Source of the DNA: Hypericum androsaemum
Taxonomy: Eukaryota; Streptophyta; Magnoliopsida; Malpighiales; Hypericaceae
Assembly: GCA_963995505.1 (NCBI GenBank)
Contig: OZ023182.1
Location: 8,114,707 to 8,178,706, forward strand
Direction of reading: 5' to 3'
Length of the DNA: 64,000 bases
Part shown: one piece after another, positions 22,945 through 34,349 of the stretch
How the letters are laid out: each line of letters opens with the position of its first letter
Position numbering within the stretch: position 1 is the first letter of the stretch
The notes under the pieces: model-generated
What the model saw: only the letters and a program-made list of their open reading frames with translations
What the model was told of the DNA's origin: nothing
The model's database searches: none
Program-made: the position numbers and the translations under genes

Positions 22945-25142
22945 TCAGGGATCCACTTTTGCTGCTGCGGATGCGTAACTGACGCTGCTGTCTCGTGTGG
23001 TTTTGCATTGACTCGATTGCTCATACAGCAAGAATTTAATCTTTATCTTAGTTGAGCAATTCCTCGTCATCTGAGAAGTACAAAAGATGAGCAAAAGCCA
23101 TGTCAACAACCATGTACCTATTCTTAAAAAAAACAACCATTCTCGGTGTTCCTGAGTGATTTGGAAAGATGAGTATTTCATAGGGATCAAAATGATGACT
23201 GGCTTTTCTCAACAAAAGATAGCCAGGTGACAATACTGTAAAGGGGCACTCACATGCAAGAAGACGCTTATCGGATGGCGTCCACAGATAGTATTGTTAT
23301 AATCCACCAAGTACTCCTTGAATGCATCTGGATCCCCTGTTTCTATTATGTCCATACCCATCCTGTCCAATGCTTCAATTGACTTGTATATGGGCCCATA
23401 CTCCGACAAGTAGTTAACGTAACTGAACCTGCAGTTGGAACATAACCAGGATAGGCAAGATTTCATTCTGTTATGAGAAAAATGTGGTATACGACAAAAT
23501 CAATGTGTGATTGGCTTCAGCACTTGCCACATACCATTGCATAAACATCAATGACAGAAACCTGGAAATTTATGTGTGGTAGCCCTACTGAACAGATCAT
23601 CATACCTTGATCCCCAATGACAAAAGTCTGAAGAGACGGAAAAGAAGTTTGTTGGGTCATCTATATATTTTGCGAGCAATCGTCCATACATAGCTTCATT
23701 CTCAGCATTAACAGCACCAACCATGATAGGAACAACTTTAACTGAATGCCTGTTAACATACTGGGAACAATCAGCCATAAAAGAATTTGCTTTCGACTTC
23801 AGACATGTTCAATGATTGTAAGATGCTACGATAACAAAAATGTCACTGAAAAAAAAGTCACCCTTTAAATACTTTTGCCAGATATGGCAAGTGCATCTCC
23901 ATACTGTGCTCAGCTTCATCCACACGTAGATCCATCGACTCAAACTTTCCAGTGGCTTTAAGTTCTTCTATAACTGAAAGATGGAGGCAACAAAATATGG
24001 ATTGATTTGGAAGAAAAATGCCATATTGCATCAGAACCATTTGAACCTCAGAAGCATCTACCACGGACTATCGAATGCCAAAAGAGATGGTCAGTCTTAA
24101 CACTTTAGATTAACCTGACTAGACCCCTTCTGCATGGAACTTTTCCAAGTTTATGAAGCATTTCCCAAGCCTTCAGATGTTCCTGGAGTAACATCTATAT
24201 GGTAGTCAAACTATGTAAAATTATATATACTTTATCAATGAGCTTCAGTCTAAACGTTTAAATATGCGCCAAAATTTAGTTCAAGAATAATTTCCATTAT
24301 TATCAACATTATGTTTCCTGTTGGTCCCAGCAAGACCGTGCTGGAATTGGTTACGAGGTGACGAACTTAACAGTTTTCAAAGACACATATTTGCCATAGT
24401 CTCCACATGCGAGTACAGAAATTCCGCCGTACACAAAGCAGCAAGTATCGTAAGGCAGCATGCCGACCCAAAAAATAAGGCAGCACACATTCCAAAGCCG
24501 ATGCAGCAGCAGGGACAAATTTACCTTCCACGTCAATAGGCAAATCCCCGAGAGGAGTCTGGTAAACCGTGGCAGTCGAAAGAGCACATTTTGGAGTGTA
24601 GTAATGGTGTGATGGGCCAAGAAGGAACACCCGCGAACTGAACCAACACAATGTCTCATCAATCACCAACCACATCATCACAAATGCCAAGCTTCCTGTT
24701 CATAAAGAAATGTCAAACCAGAAGAGAGGATCTACTCACATCCCCGACGGGTCAATATTCCCGAACGCGTACGCTGCAGCTCGACCCGAGTACGAGTACC
24801 CCGCGTGCCTGCAAACACCACGAAAATGTGAATCCGGCGGGGAGAAACAATTACGAAAAAACCCACTCGGGGGCTGTTAACCAAGAACACATACGGAGCA
24901 ATAACGCCACGAACATCGGAGGATTTCTCCAATCCAGCTGCCATAAGCCACCCATCGAGCTCCTCCTCGAGTTTCCTAGCTACACAATAATCAGTTTAAT
25001 TAACCAACTCTTTTTTTTTTTGGCAAATAAACCCCCAACAATATTCTGGAACTAAAAAAACACAAAGGCTTCGAATTAATAGAGACTTACAGTTGTCGGT
25101 GTACCATGAGCCTGCATGCGAAGCTCTTCTAATTTTCTCCAT
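22945..25142 (-). CDS. MEMO-family protein
   Basis: There are eight exons on the minus strand: 25142-25091, 24979-24895, 24808-24740, 24637-24525, 23973-23862, 23749-23606, 23428-23254 and 23070-22945, giving 876 nt (291 aa), the exact usual length. The protein begins [17 protein letters not shown] and carries the conserved metal-site motifs: [59 protein letters not shown] and [11 protein letters not shown] at the end. MEMO proteins are related to extradiol dioxygenases and bind copper or iron through His, His and Cys; human MEMO1 is a redox and motility factor. The plant function is little known. All presumed metal ligands (His in HAG, His in PSHH, Cys in DFCHWG) are present. A Mutator-like element lies about 160 bp upstream of the start. 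Confidence 0.94.
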
Positions 25143-25292
25143 TTTCCCCTTAATTATTACACAAACCCTAGAAAAATCAGATTGGGGTGGATCGCTTTAT
25201 TTCTCCTTTTCCCTTTCCTTTTTTTTTAAAAATTTTGTTCCTTTTCCTGTTCTTGAAGGAAGATGAAAGTGCTCGGGTACTTGTAGTAGCAG

Positions 25293-25302
25293 CAGTAGCG
25301 TA
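25293..25302. repeat. Target-site duplication, left copy
   Basis: CAGTAGCGTA lies immediately before the outer Mutator-like element. The identical right copy is at 27924-27933. Confidence 0.92.
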
Positions 25303-27923
25303 GGGTAAAAAACACTCATGGTCACTAATCTTTGATAAATTTTTGTCCATGGTCACTAACATATTTTTTGTCCCTTTATGGTCACTCATCTATAGTATGT
25401 TACTCTGGTATAGTCACTCGGGGTTATTTTTGCAAATGTTGCTTAGTTGGCATGATAAAAACTTCCAAAATAATTACATATTAGTTTATATTTTTTTCAA
25501 AATCATCCAAAGCAATTTCCAAGCATGACCAGAAGGTGCCTCTTCATCTAACAAGTGATGTCAAGATTCAAACAAAATGAAAGAATAAAAAATATAGGAA
25601 TAAGTACTATTTGAATCTTGTGGTTTACACAGATTTTGCGACATGATCCTGAGATTTAGAAACGACTTTTTTGGTAGTTGTGGTTTCACATTTTTTGCGT
25701 TTGAGGCTCGGGAGCCCTTCCGAGCCAAAAATCAACTCCAAACCTAGAAACAAAGCCGTTTTAAAGGTGATGTGGCATGCCACGTCAGACTTTTTTTACC
25801 GGTTGATAATGCGAGTTGGCACGACTTAAATATCTTTTTTAATCCCTTATCTTTTTATAATTTTTCAAATTCACCCTTTCTTCTTCCCCTCCTCCCCTCT
25901 CTCTCCTCTTCGTTGTCTTCTTCCCAAAGTTCCCATCTTTTACTCATTTTCTCAACTTCCCCTCTCCTTCACTCATTTCCTCGGCCACTCCCTCCACCTC
26001 CAACTCCTTCCGGAGGAAAATGGTCGCCACACTAGTCTCTTTGGCCAATTCCCTCTCCTCATTTGGCTTCTCACTTTCTGTCTCTCCGCCGACCAATAGC
26101 TTCAACTCCTTCACCCAACCACTGACCACCACGTGTCTCCCTCCTCCTCCTCCTCCTCCGTCTCGTTCCACCTCTACCTGAATCCCTTCAATTTCTGAAG
26201 AAAACACGGCTCCAAGAAAATACTACTCCCCCACCCCGTCGCCCCTTCCCAACTCTGCCTCTACTAGGATCTAACCAAGGCCCAGTTGGCCAAATCGGCC
26301 CCGAACCGGTCTCCAACTTCTCCAACTTCTACATAATCATCATCGTTGACCACAACCTGGTACTCCTCATCGACGACCAGACCAAACCAGCCCTCTCCAG
26401 GAACAAACTCGTGAAAAAATCCTACTTAGAGGAAGAGGAGAAGAATGACGGGATTTTGTGGAGACGTCAGGGGAGAGGGGAGGAGTCTGGTCATTTTGGG
26501 TTGATGAGGAGGAGGAGGACGAAGAGGAGCTTGTCGTCGGGTTCGTCGTTCGACAGCAGGTCGTCGGTGATGGAGTGGTCCGGTGTGGAGGAGAATGAGC
26601 TTGTTATTCCTGTTGGTTTCTTCTCACTTGGCTTCTTCTCCCTTCTGGTCTACGCTTGGAGGAAGTGAAGAGATTTTTTTCTTTTCCTTTTTTATTTGTA
26701 ATTCAATTTTATTGGTAACTGATGTCCCCATTTCTTGTTGGCAGATTTAAGATTGAGATTTTAACCCAATTTATTTGTTGGATTCGTATGTTTCATTTCT
26801 AGGTTCGGAGTTGATTTTTAGCTCGGAAGGGCTCCCGAGCCTCTAAAGCAAAAAAGGTAAAATCACAACTACCAAAAAAGTCATTTCTAAACCTCATGAT
26901 CATGTGGCAAAATTCGTGTAAACCACATGATTCAAATGATACTTATCCCAAAAATATATTGACCCTTCAAACACCCAATAATGCAAAAGAGAGGAAACCA
27001 TCAAACACCCAATAGAGTAACCCAAAAAAGTATGAAACTTTCAAACACCCAACAATACTGATGTAAAGGGACCAACAAGTGTAAAGAATACTGATTACAC
27101 AAAGAATATGAAAATAGGCAATCACCGATTGCCCCTATCACCGTTTGATTATCTCAGGAGCCAAAACCGGAAGCCTGGATTGGTGATTCCCACCTCATGG
27201 TGATGGCAAACCCAACGCTCGCTCTCTTCTCCTACCTATGAGCGATTATGATGGATTGATGATGAATCTTCCAAATCTGGAGTTTATGTTAATTATTGGA
27301 AATTTTTTCTTGAAGATGAAAGTGCTTTGTAGTTCACAGAAGATGGATAAAAAATTTTGGCTTCCTTTATTGAGATTTTGAGAAGAAAAAAGTTTTTTGG
27401 TTTTGAATTGTCTCTGTTCCACGTTGATAATGGAGGAGGGAGATGAAATAAAATATGTTTTTCCTCTTTGGTATTTTTCGATATCTACAAGGAATGAATT
27501 TTGTCTTATTTTCCTTTTTTTAAGAAAAAGAGAAACTAGATCGATTCATGGTCTTTAATTTCCGAACTAAATAAAATAATATTTTATTTTTATTGTGAAA
27601 AGACTCTGGCTCGATTGGCGTCTGACCGATCGAGTTAGTTGGCTCGGAGGTCGGACCAAATCCTGGGTCAATCTCTGGGTCTTTTTGAAAAACTTGATAT
27701 TTTCATGGTATTTGAGAAGGATGATTTTGAAAATAATATAAACTAATATGTCATTGTTTTGGAAGTTTTTATCATGCCAACTCAGCAACATTTGTAAAAA
27801 TAATTCCGAGTGACCATACCACAGTAACTTATTATAGATGAGTGACCATAAAAGGACAAAAATAAGTTAGTGACCATGGATAAAAAAATATCAAAGATTA
27901 GTGACCATGGGTGTTTTTTACCC
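25303..27923. mobile_element. Mutator-like element upstream of MEMO
   Basis: The element is 2,621 bp. The ends are inverted copies: GGGTAAAAAACACTCATGG at 25303 and its near-complement ending at 27923. They extend as a terminal inverted repeat of about 215 bp (25303-25515 against 27712-27923) containing several TGGTCACT motifs. It is flanked by a perfect 10-bp direct repeat CAGTAGCGTA (25293-25302 and 27924-27933). Long inverted repeats with a 9-11 bp target duplication define Mutator-like elements. No transposase is encoded, so it is non-autonomous. It contains a second nested element (25597-26949). Confidence 0.92.
25597..26949. mobile_element. Nested Mutator-like (possible Pack-MULE) element
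   Basis: The element is 1,353 bp. The ends GGAATAAGTACT (25597) and ATACTTATCCC (to 26949) are inverted copies, extended over about 150-170 bp; both arms carry CTCGGGAGCCCTTCCGAG or its complement. It is flanked by a perfect 9-bp direct repeat AAAAATATA (25588-25596 and 26950-26958). The interior (about 25860-26700) is C/T-rich and then GC-richer with coding-like stretches, including an 85-codon plus frame at 26411-26668. That suggests a captured gene piece, but I cannot name a source gene. Confidence 0.88.
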
Positions 27924-27933
27924 CAGTAGCGTA

Positions 27934-29283
27934 CACAGGTCTTTGGAGCTTCCGCTGTGCACTTCCAAACGGTGCCGTAGGGATGCGTGAATGCGACCAA
28001 ATTTCACTTTCACCCTCTTAGGTTTAGCAAAATTTCAATTTAGTACTTTGTAATTTGATGTATTGTCATTTTAGCATGCATTGTTCTAATTTGTTTTTAA
28101 AAAGTGACCCAACTTTCTTCAGTTAATTGAACATCGTCCAACATCATTGAAAATTATACCATGACCACAATTACTATATAATTTGACATATTCAATTTTT
28201 ATGATTTTACAATTTTAAATTTTATGATAGGTCTTACGAGATTCAATTTTTTTCTGTTTTCGGTAATTACCGGATTCTCACGAGGACATGTACAAGCGAC
28301 AGACTTTTTCCAGTAGCAATAATAAGCAAAAGATAAATCTTTACAATATACCAAAGCTCAAGCAAACTAAAAAACACAGCTCCAAGCCTCTATGAATATG
28401 TAAGCAGCATGGTTTCATTCAGACCATGGTTTATTGTTCGAAAAGAACAAACCAATCGTATACCCAACTATATCAACCCTAAATTGAAAACAAAATCACC
28501 CGAAAGAATCTCCAGAAGCGATTCACCTAATCAGCTTCTCGACCGAATAACCAAAACTCGCTTTCGCCTCGAGACCAAGGCTTGACAAGCTACTGCAACA
28601 TTTGCTCTCCTACAGCAAATGATGGTCTGAACATGACTACTGAAAATGGAATAAGACCTGCAACAGAACATAAGCAATGTTAGTGGAGCAAAAGCGAATC
28701 ACTTATCACCGTCTCGGCCAAGGTTCTTCAATAACAAATCTTTAGTGGCTGGATTACAAGCAACTGAATAAGCAAGAAGCTAATTAGCCATTGGTGAACT
28801 CCAACACCACTGAACAAATTCTGGCACTAGAAAGATTCTCCCAAGGTCAATAACACTACACAGATCACATGTCATGGCAATAGCAATCAAGTCCCTCAAA
28901 AACAGCAGTAACAAAGGTATGGACTGATTAATGCCAGCTTTCTCACATTCAGTAAAACCAATCTATTCTTGTTTCCCCAACTTATTTAAGCCAAGATGAA
29001 TGTTACCCTGTAAGAAGTACACTATACGATGTCTTGCCTCTGAAAAGGATGTGCAAATACAATGCATAAATTTCAGAAGATAACTAAATCATTATACTAG
29101 ATCATGGCGAAGTAAAGGAGCTTTGTAGAACTTGAAAAGATTCAGACGCAATTTCTCATAATTATAGGCGTGGAGACGGCCTTACCTATCTAATTGGCAT
29201 CAACATGAACTCCCCTGGCTGAACTGGGATAAACTGAAGCATCTAACAAACAACACTAGAATGATGGTCTACCAACAAATGAA
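27934..29283. other. Intergenic and 3' region of the TPR-PB1 gene
   Basis: The left part is the DNA that preceded MEMO before the insertion, followed by AT-rich sequence. From about 28,300 to 29,283 the sequence is more balanced and probably contains the 3' UTR of the minus-strand TPR-PB1 gene. No separate gene is recognised. Confidence 0.5.
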
Positions 29284-31760
29284 CTAAAGTCCAACATGCT
29301 CCAACATAGCATGAAGTTTTGGAACCCGCCGACGAAACAAGGGTTCCAGCCTGAAAGATGGGACACCGGTTTCCCACCGCTTTGCATCATACATTTCATT
29401 CCATGCCTGCACAATCTCATCAATTTTGAACCCCAAACCTGCAACAGTTTTCAAAGGGTGGAATATAAGATCATGTGCATTCTGTATTGAAAATGGATTC
29501 AGTAAACAACATTTCTTAATCTTCTCAAAATCTTATCAGCAGAACAGTACCGAATCCTACAAGATGTGATGGAAGAAGAAATGATGTCAAATGTATGATG
29601 CATTACAGGGACGGTGGGGTAAATACCGTCAAGTGCAGTTTCATTCGAAGCATGGTTCTTGATCATCACAGCAATGTCTGTTGGGGAAGCTCCGGCAAGT
29701 TCAAATTTCTCAATAGCAACATCCAAGCATTCCTCCCACGTTGGTAGCTCTAGCCTAAATTCAACAAGAGAGCGTTCATACAGCATTGTACCCCATAACA
29801 GGTGTATTTGAGAACTCATGTTGGCAGCCTGCTCAGCAGCTTCCTCAGGAGATAGCTCTTTCAATAATGCATCCAGACCCATTTTTTGCAACTGGGACTT
29901 ATATGTTTCAATTTTAGAAATTCCATTTAGTCGTCGCTCCTCCATCTCCTCCCACATCTGCACACCCTTCTCCATACAATCCTCTGCCTTGTTATAAAGA
30001 TCTAGCACCTCCTCAGAAGGTCCACTTTCTATATCAATGTCACTCCCGATGGCATGGTACCAACATAACTTTGCTTGCTCAAACTGCTGCTGCCCAAGAG
30101 CCAGAAGACCTTCATAGAAGTCTGGCTTGATTTTTAGAGCTTCATGGTATCTGATTCCAGCTTTTGCATATTCTGCCTTTGCCCACTCATACGCAGTCTT
30201 AACCTGTGCAAGCACAGTGTCAATACTACCATCTTCAGAAAAGAAAACCCGCTTCCTTGCCTTCGATAAGTGCACGTTTCCCCAATTGAACAAAGCCAAA
30301 GCTGTCATCTCTTGAAACTTATCAGTAGCAATATCAAAGAGTTCCTGGGCATCATCACTGGTCACTGCATCCTCCAACCCCTCTGAATATAACTTCACCC
30401 CTAGCTCATGGAGATCCAAGTACGAATCAGAATCAATGCCTACATGATTCTTAAACAGACGCGCAAATTGAAAAATCCAATCTTCAACACAGGGTGTTTT
30501 TCTCCCAACTTCCACTCCTTTCGACTTATGATCCCCGTTCTCAGTCACTTCCTCAGCCTTTGTCATATCCAAACCCACCCCCTTGTCAATTTTCTTCCCC
30601 TCATAAGCCGGCTCTTGACTAGGACCAACTTCAGCAACATAAAACCTCAATGACCCTTGGCTATGGCCTGACGACTCCGCCAATCTCAGCTCATCAGTGG
30701 AAGTAATTGTAACTAAATCACCCTCCTGATCCTTGTACTTAACCAGCACACCCTTCAAACCCGGAAACCTGTCCCGAACAACATCCATCAACAACCCTAC
30801 ACCACAGTTTGTGGGCAACTGTGCCCACCTAATATCCTCCCCAAGCACCAACTTAACACTCCTAGAAACAGCCTTCTCCACCTCACCGTCCTTCTTCACA
30901 CTATTCAAAACCACCTCCTTATCCTTCACCTCCTTCTCCACCACAACCACCTTCTCCTCCTTGTCCTTCTCTCTCTCCTTCTCCGCCACAACCACCTTCT
31001 CCTCCTTATCCTTCTCCCTCTCCTTCTCCTTCCTCTTCTCCCTCCTCTCTTCCTTCCTCTCCTTCTCCTTCTCCTTCTCCTTCCCGCCTTTCTTCGTCGT
31101 CTTCTTCTTAATCTTCTCCTTCACCACATTCCTAAACCGCGAAGCCCCCTTCCCGTCCTCCTCAACGCTACCCGACACCATCACTTCCTCATCAAAAATA
31201 ACCCCCTTCTCCTCCATGGCATTCCTAACACTCCCCAACACCTCCAAAGCAGTCGAATTATTCGGCTCCATAGCCAACACGAAATTAACATCCCTCCAAG
31301 CCAAATCCAACCTATTCAAACCCTCATAACACTTGGCCCTCTTCAAAAGCGCCTTACTATACTTAGGCGAAACCTCTAACGCCAAATTACACTCGCTAAT
31401 AGCCCTAGGGTACTCACCGAGCCCCATCTGCATGTAACAACCGGCCATGTTGCTCCTGAGATAGGCCACGTCGATGTGGCTCTTGGGGAGAAGCTTGAGG
31501 GCCTTTTCGTACTTTAACATGGCCCCCTCGTGGTCCCTCCTCTGGAAGAGCCGACTCCCTTCCTCCTTGAGCTCCTGGGACAGGCTTATGAAGATCGCCG
31601 TGTCCTCGTCAAACGCCGCCGCCGTGGACTTCGACCGGTCCGTCGTCGTCGGCCGTGCCGCTGAGGCCGCCATCGTCTTCGATCTTGCCATGGTGGCGGC
31701 GCGTGGGGAGGACTCCGGCGTCGTCCCGCCGCTCTTCTTCTTCCCGGACGGTTTTCCCAT
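29284..31760 (-). CDS. TPR and PB1 domain protein (Phox/CLMP1 family)
   Basis: There are two exons, 31760-29627 and 29438-29284, giving 2,289 nt (762 aa). The ATG at 31760 starts the family-typical [11 protein letters not shown]. An in-frame ATG five codons earlier (31775) is less likely. Tetratricopeptide repeats cover about residues 58-170 ([40 protein letters not shown]). A Lys/Glu-rich charged segment spans about 213-290. A PB1 domain is at about 301-377, with the OPCA-type core [18 protein letters not shown]. The C-terminal half holds more helical TPR-like repeats, ending [20 protein letters not shown]. Arabidopsis Phox1-4, including CLMP1, have the same order; CLMP1 affects chloroplast distribution, and TPR parts of such proteins can bind HSP70/HSP90. 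PB1 mediates protein pairing. The charged segment is unusually long and partly duplicated. Confidence 0.92.
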
Positions 31761-31972
31761 TTCGGGGATGAACAAAAATAAAAAAAACCACGCCCGAAAA
31801 TGATGATTAATTAGCGGAGATTCTCTTAAGAACGATCGAATAATTTGTGTTGTTCTTAATTAATCATTAGGGATTCGAAGGAGGATGAATTTTAATTAGG
31901 AGAATAAATATGGAAAGACGAGGCGCAGGCAGGAAGGGGTTCCTATTTGGCTTAGGGAGATGTTTAATATTT

Positions 31973-32840
31973 GGGAAAAGTCTACTTTAGTACCCTGTGG
32001 TATCGATCAAAATCACTTTAGTATCCTGTGGTAAAAAACTGATCAATCGAGTCATACTTATTCCAATTAACATCAAAAAGGGCTTCGGGCAGCTGCCCGG
32101 AGCTGCCCGAACCTACCCAAACCCTGCCCGGGCTACGTGGCCAGCCACGTCACCATTTTTTGATGATGTGGCGCCACGTGGACATCCATCTCCTTCCCCC
32201 CTCCTCCTCCTCCTCCTCCTCCGACTCCTCCTCCTCCTCCTCCTCCTCCTCCGCGTCCTCCTCCTCCTCCTCCTCCGCCTCCTCCTCCTCCTCCCCTCCT
32301 CCTCCTCCGCGTCCTCCGCGTCCTCCTCCTCCTCCCCTCCTCCTCCTCCTCCTCCTCCCCTCCTCCTCCTCCTCCTCCTCCGCCTCCTCCTCCTCCGCGT
32401 CCTCCTCCTCCTCCTCCCCTCCTCCTCCTCCGCGTCCTCCTCCTCCTCCGCGTCTCCGCATCCTCCTCCTCCTCCTCATCCTCTCCGGGTCCTCCTCCTC
32501 CTCATCCTCTCTGCGTCCTCCTCCTCCTCCTCCTCCTCTCCACGTCCTCCTCCTCCCCTCCTCCTCCTCCTCCTCCTCCCCGCATCCTCTTCCTCCTCCT
32601 CCTCCTCCTCCCCGCCTCTTCCTCCTCCTCTCCACGTGGCGCCACGTCATTAAAAATTGGTGACATGGCTGGCCACGTAGCCCGGGCAGGGTTCGGGTAG
32701 GTTCGGGCAGCTCCGGGCAGCTGCCCGAGGCCCTTTTTGATGTTAATTGGAATAAGTATGACTCGATTGATCGATTTTTTACCACAGGGTACTAAAGTGA
32801 TTTTGGTCGATACTACAGGGTACTAAAGTAGACTTTTCCC
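31973..32840. mobile_element. Foldback element with TCC-repeat core (copy 1)
   Basis: The element is 868 bp. The outer ends GGGAAAAGTCTACTTTAG (31973) and its complement (to 32840) are inverted, extending about 220 bp each (31973-32190 and 32625-32840) through blocks such as GGGCAGCTGCCCGG and GGCCAGCCACGTCACC. The core (about 32191-32625) is nearly pure TCC/CTC repeat with CCGCG interruptions. It is flanked by a 9-bp direct repeat TTAATATTT (31964-31972 and 32841-32849), as for Mutator-like elements. Open frames in the core are repeat artefacts. A related copy is at 37319-38094. Confidence 0.93.
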
Positions 32841-32912
32841 TTAATATTTTGGACTTTTCGCTTCCCTCCACTCGCTAAAATGGGCGCGTGAAGGGGACGC
32901 TACGCCCTCGGG

Positions 32913-33960
32913 GGATGTTTGGCAGAATATTTGGATTCGGAGCGAGTGCTGGTCTGTGTTGGCGCGAATAATTGCTCCAGCCAGGAAAGATCGTCCCTGG
33001 GATCTGTGGTTTCAATCTTCTAATCTTGAAATAATTTGAATGAATATCTGTTAACTAATGTAATAATAATACAACCATTTGAAACGCAATTATATATTTA
33101 TGAGAAATTGTTTACAATCGAGATTATATTCGGTTCGAATACAAATCTCGATGGTGAGTTATTAAAATAATAGAAAAGTGAATGAGGGAGATTTGCACGC
33201 GCTTTAATTCGTTATTATTTGAACTACCTGGCAACCAAACACTCAGCCGCCCCAAAAAGCTGGAGTCTTCGGTATATACTATTTCCCTCCCAGACATAAT
33301 AATAATAAAAAGATATGAACAGCAAGTTATGTAAGATAAATCGCTTGAGCAATTAATCGTTCTTTAAGACAATGTTTATTGGTGAGCGGATGCACCCAAT
33401 AAATAATCAATTTTTTTCTTATCAATGTTTATTGGTGAGCGGATGTTTGGCAGAATATTTGGATTCAGAGCGAGTGCTGGTCCGTGTTGGCGCGAATAAT
33501 TGCTCCAGCCAGGAAAGATCGTCCCTGGAATCTGTGGTTTCAATCTTCTAATCTTGAAATAATTTGAATGAATATCTGTTAACTAATGTGATAATAATAC
33601 AACCATTTGAAACGCAATTATATATTTATGAGAAATTGTTTACAATCGAGATTATATTTGGTTCGAATACAAATCTCGATGGTGAGTTATTAAAATTATA
33701 GGAAAGCGAATGAGGGAGATTTGCACGCGCTTTAATTCGTTATTATTTGAACTACCTGGCAACCAAACACTCAGCCGCCCCAAAAAGCTGGAGTCCTCGG
33801 TATATACTATTTTCCTCCCAGACATAATAATAATAAAAAGATATGAGCAGCAAGTTACGTAAGATAAATCGCTTGAGCAATTAATCGTTCTTTAAGACAA
33901 AGTTTATTGGTGAGCGGATGCACCCAATAAATAATTAATTTTTTTCTTATCAAATTATTA
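32913..33960. repeat. Tandem duplication, 528-bp period
   Basis: Unit 1 (32913-33440) and unit 2 (33441 to about 33960) are nearly identical. Both start GGATGTTTGGCAGAATATTT and share GCTCCAGCCAGGAAAGATCG and GAGCGGATGCACCCAATAAA near the end. Only a few substitutions separate them (for example GGATTCGG against GGATTCAG), so the duplication is recent. No coding potential is seen. Confidence 0.93.
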
Positions 33961-34349
33961 TTTAATATAATCTAATCTAATCTAATCTTTTACCATCTTT
34001 ATTAGTGATCTCATCTAATTCGCTCACCAAATAAATAATTAATTTCTATCTCATCCACATATTATCTATAATTTAATTTATGTTTACATATAAATTATAA
34101 TAAATATATAAAATTATGCGTCCATAATTATACCCAAAAAAAAATTAAAATTAAATAATAAAATTAAGATCACAAAAGTTTGAATACAAAATTAGAAAGA
34201 AATAAATCGGGCTACAAATGGATTCGTGAAATGATAAATTACGAATTCAGAAAATACAAATTATATATTTAATTACTAGTACCGAATTTTTTCCATATAT
34301 GCTTAATCAAATCATTTTTAAGAGCGTTATGTGCTTCTCTATTCCGAAG

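Noticed and set aside
30733..31329. 198-codon plus-strand Ser/Phe/Thr-rich frame
   Set aside because: Antisense shadow of the Lys/Glu-rich part of the TPR-PB1 gene.
32150..32785. Long open frames on both strands (up to 218 codons) of Ser/Pro/Leu or Glu/Gly/Arg runs, and the same at 37343-38039
   Set aside because: They are translations of a TCC/GGA repeat, which lacks stops in every frame, inside a foldback element; not genes.
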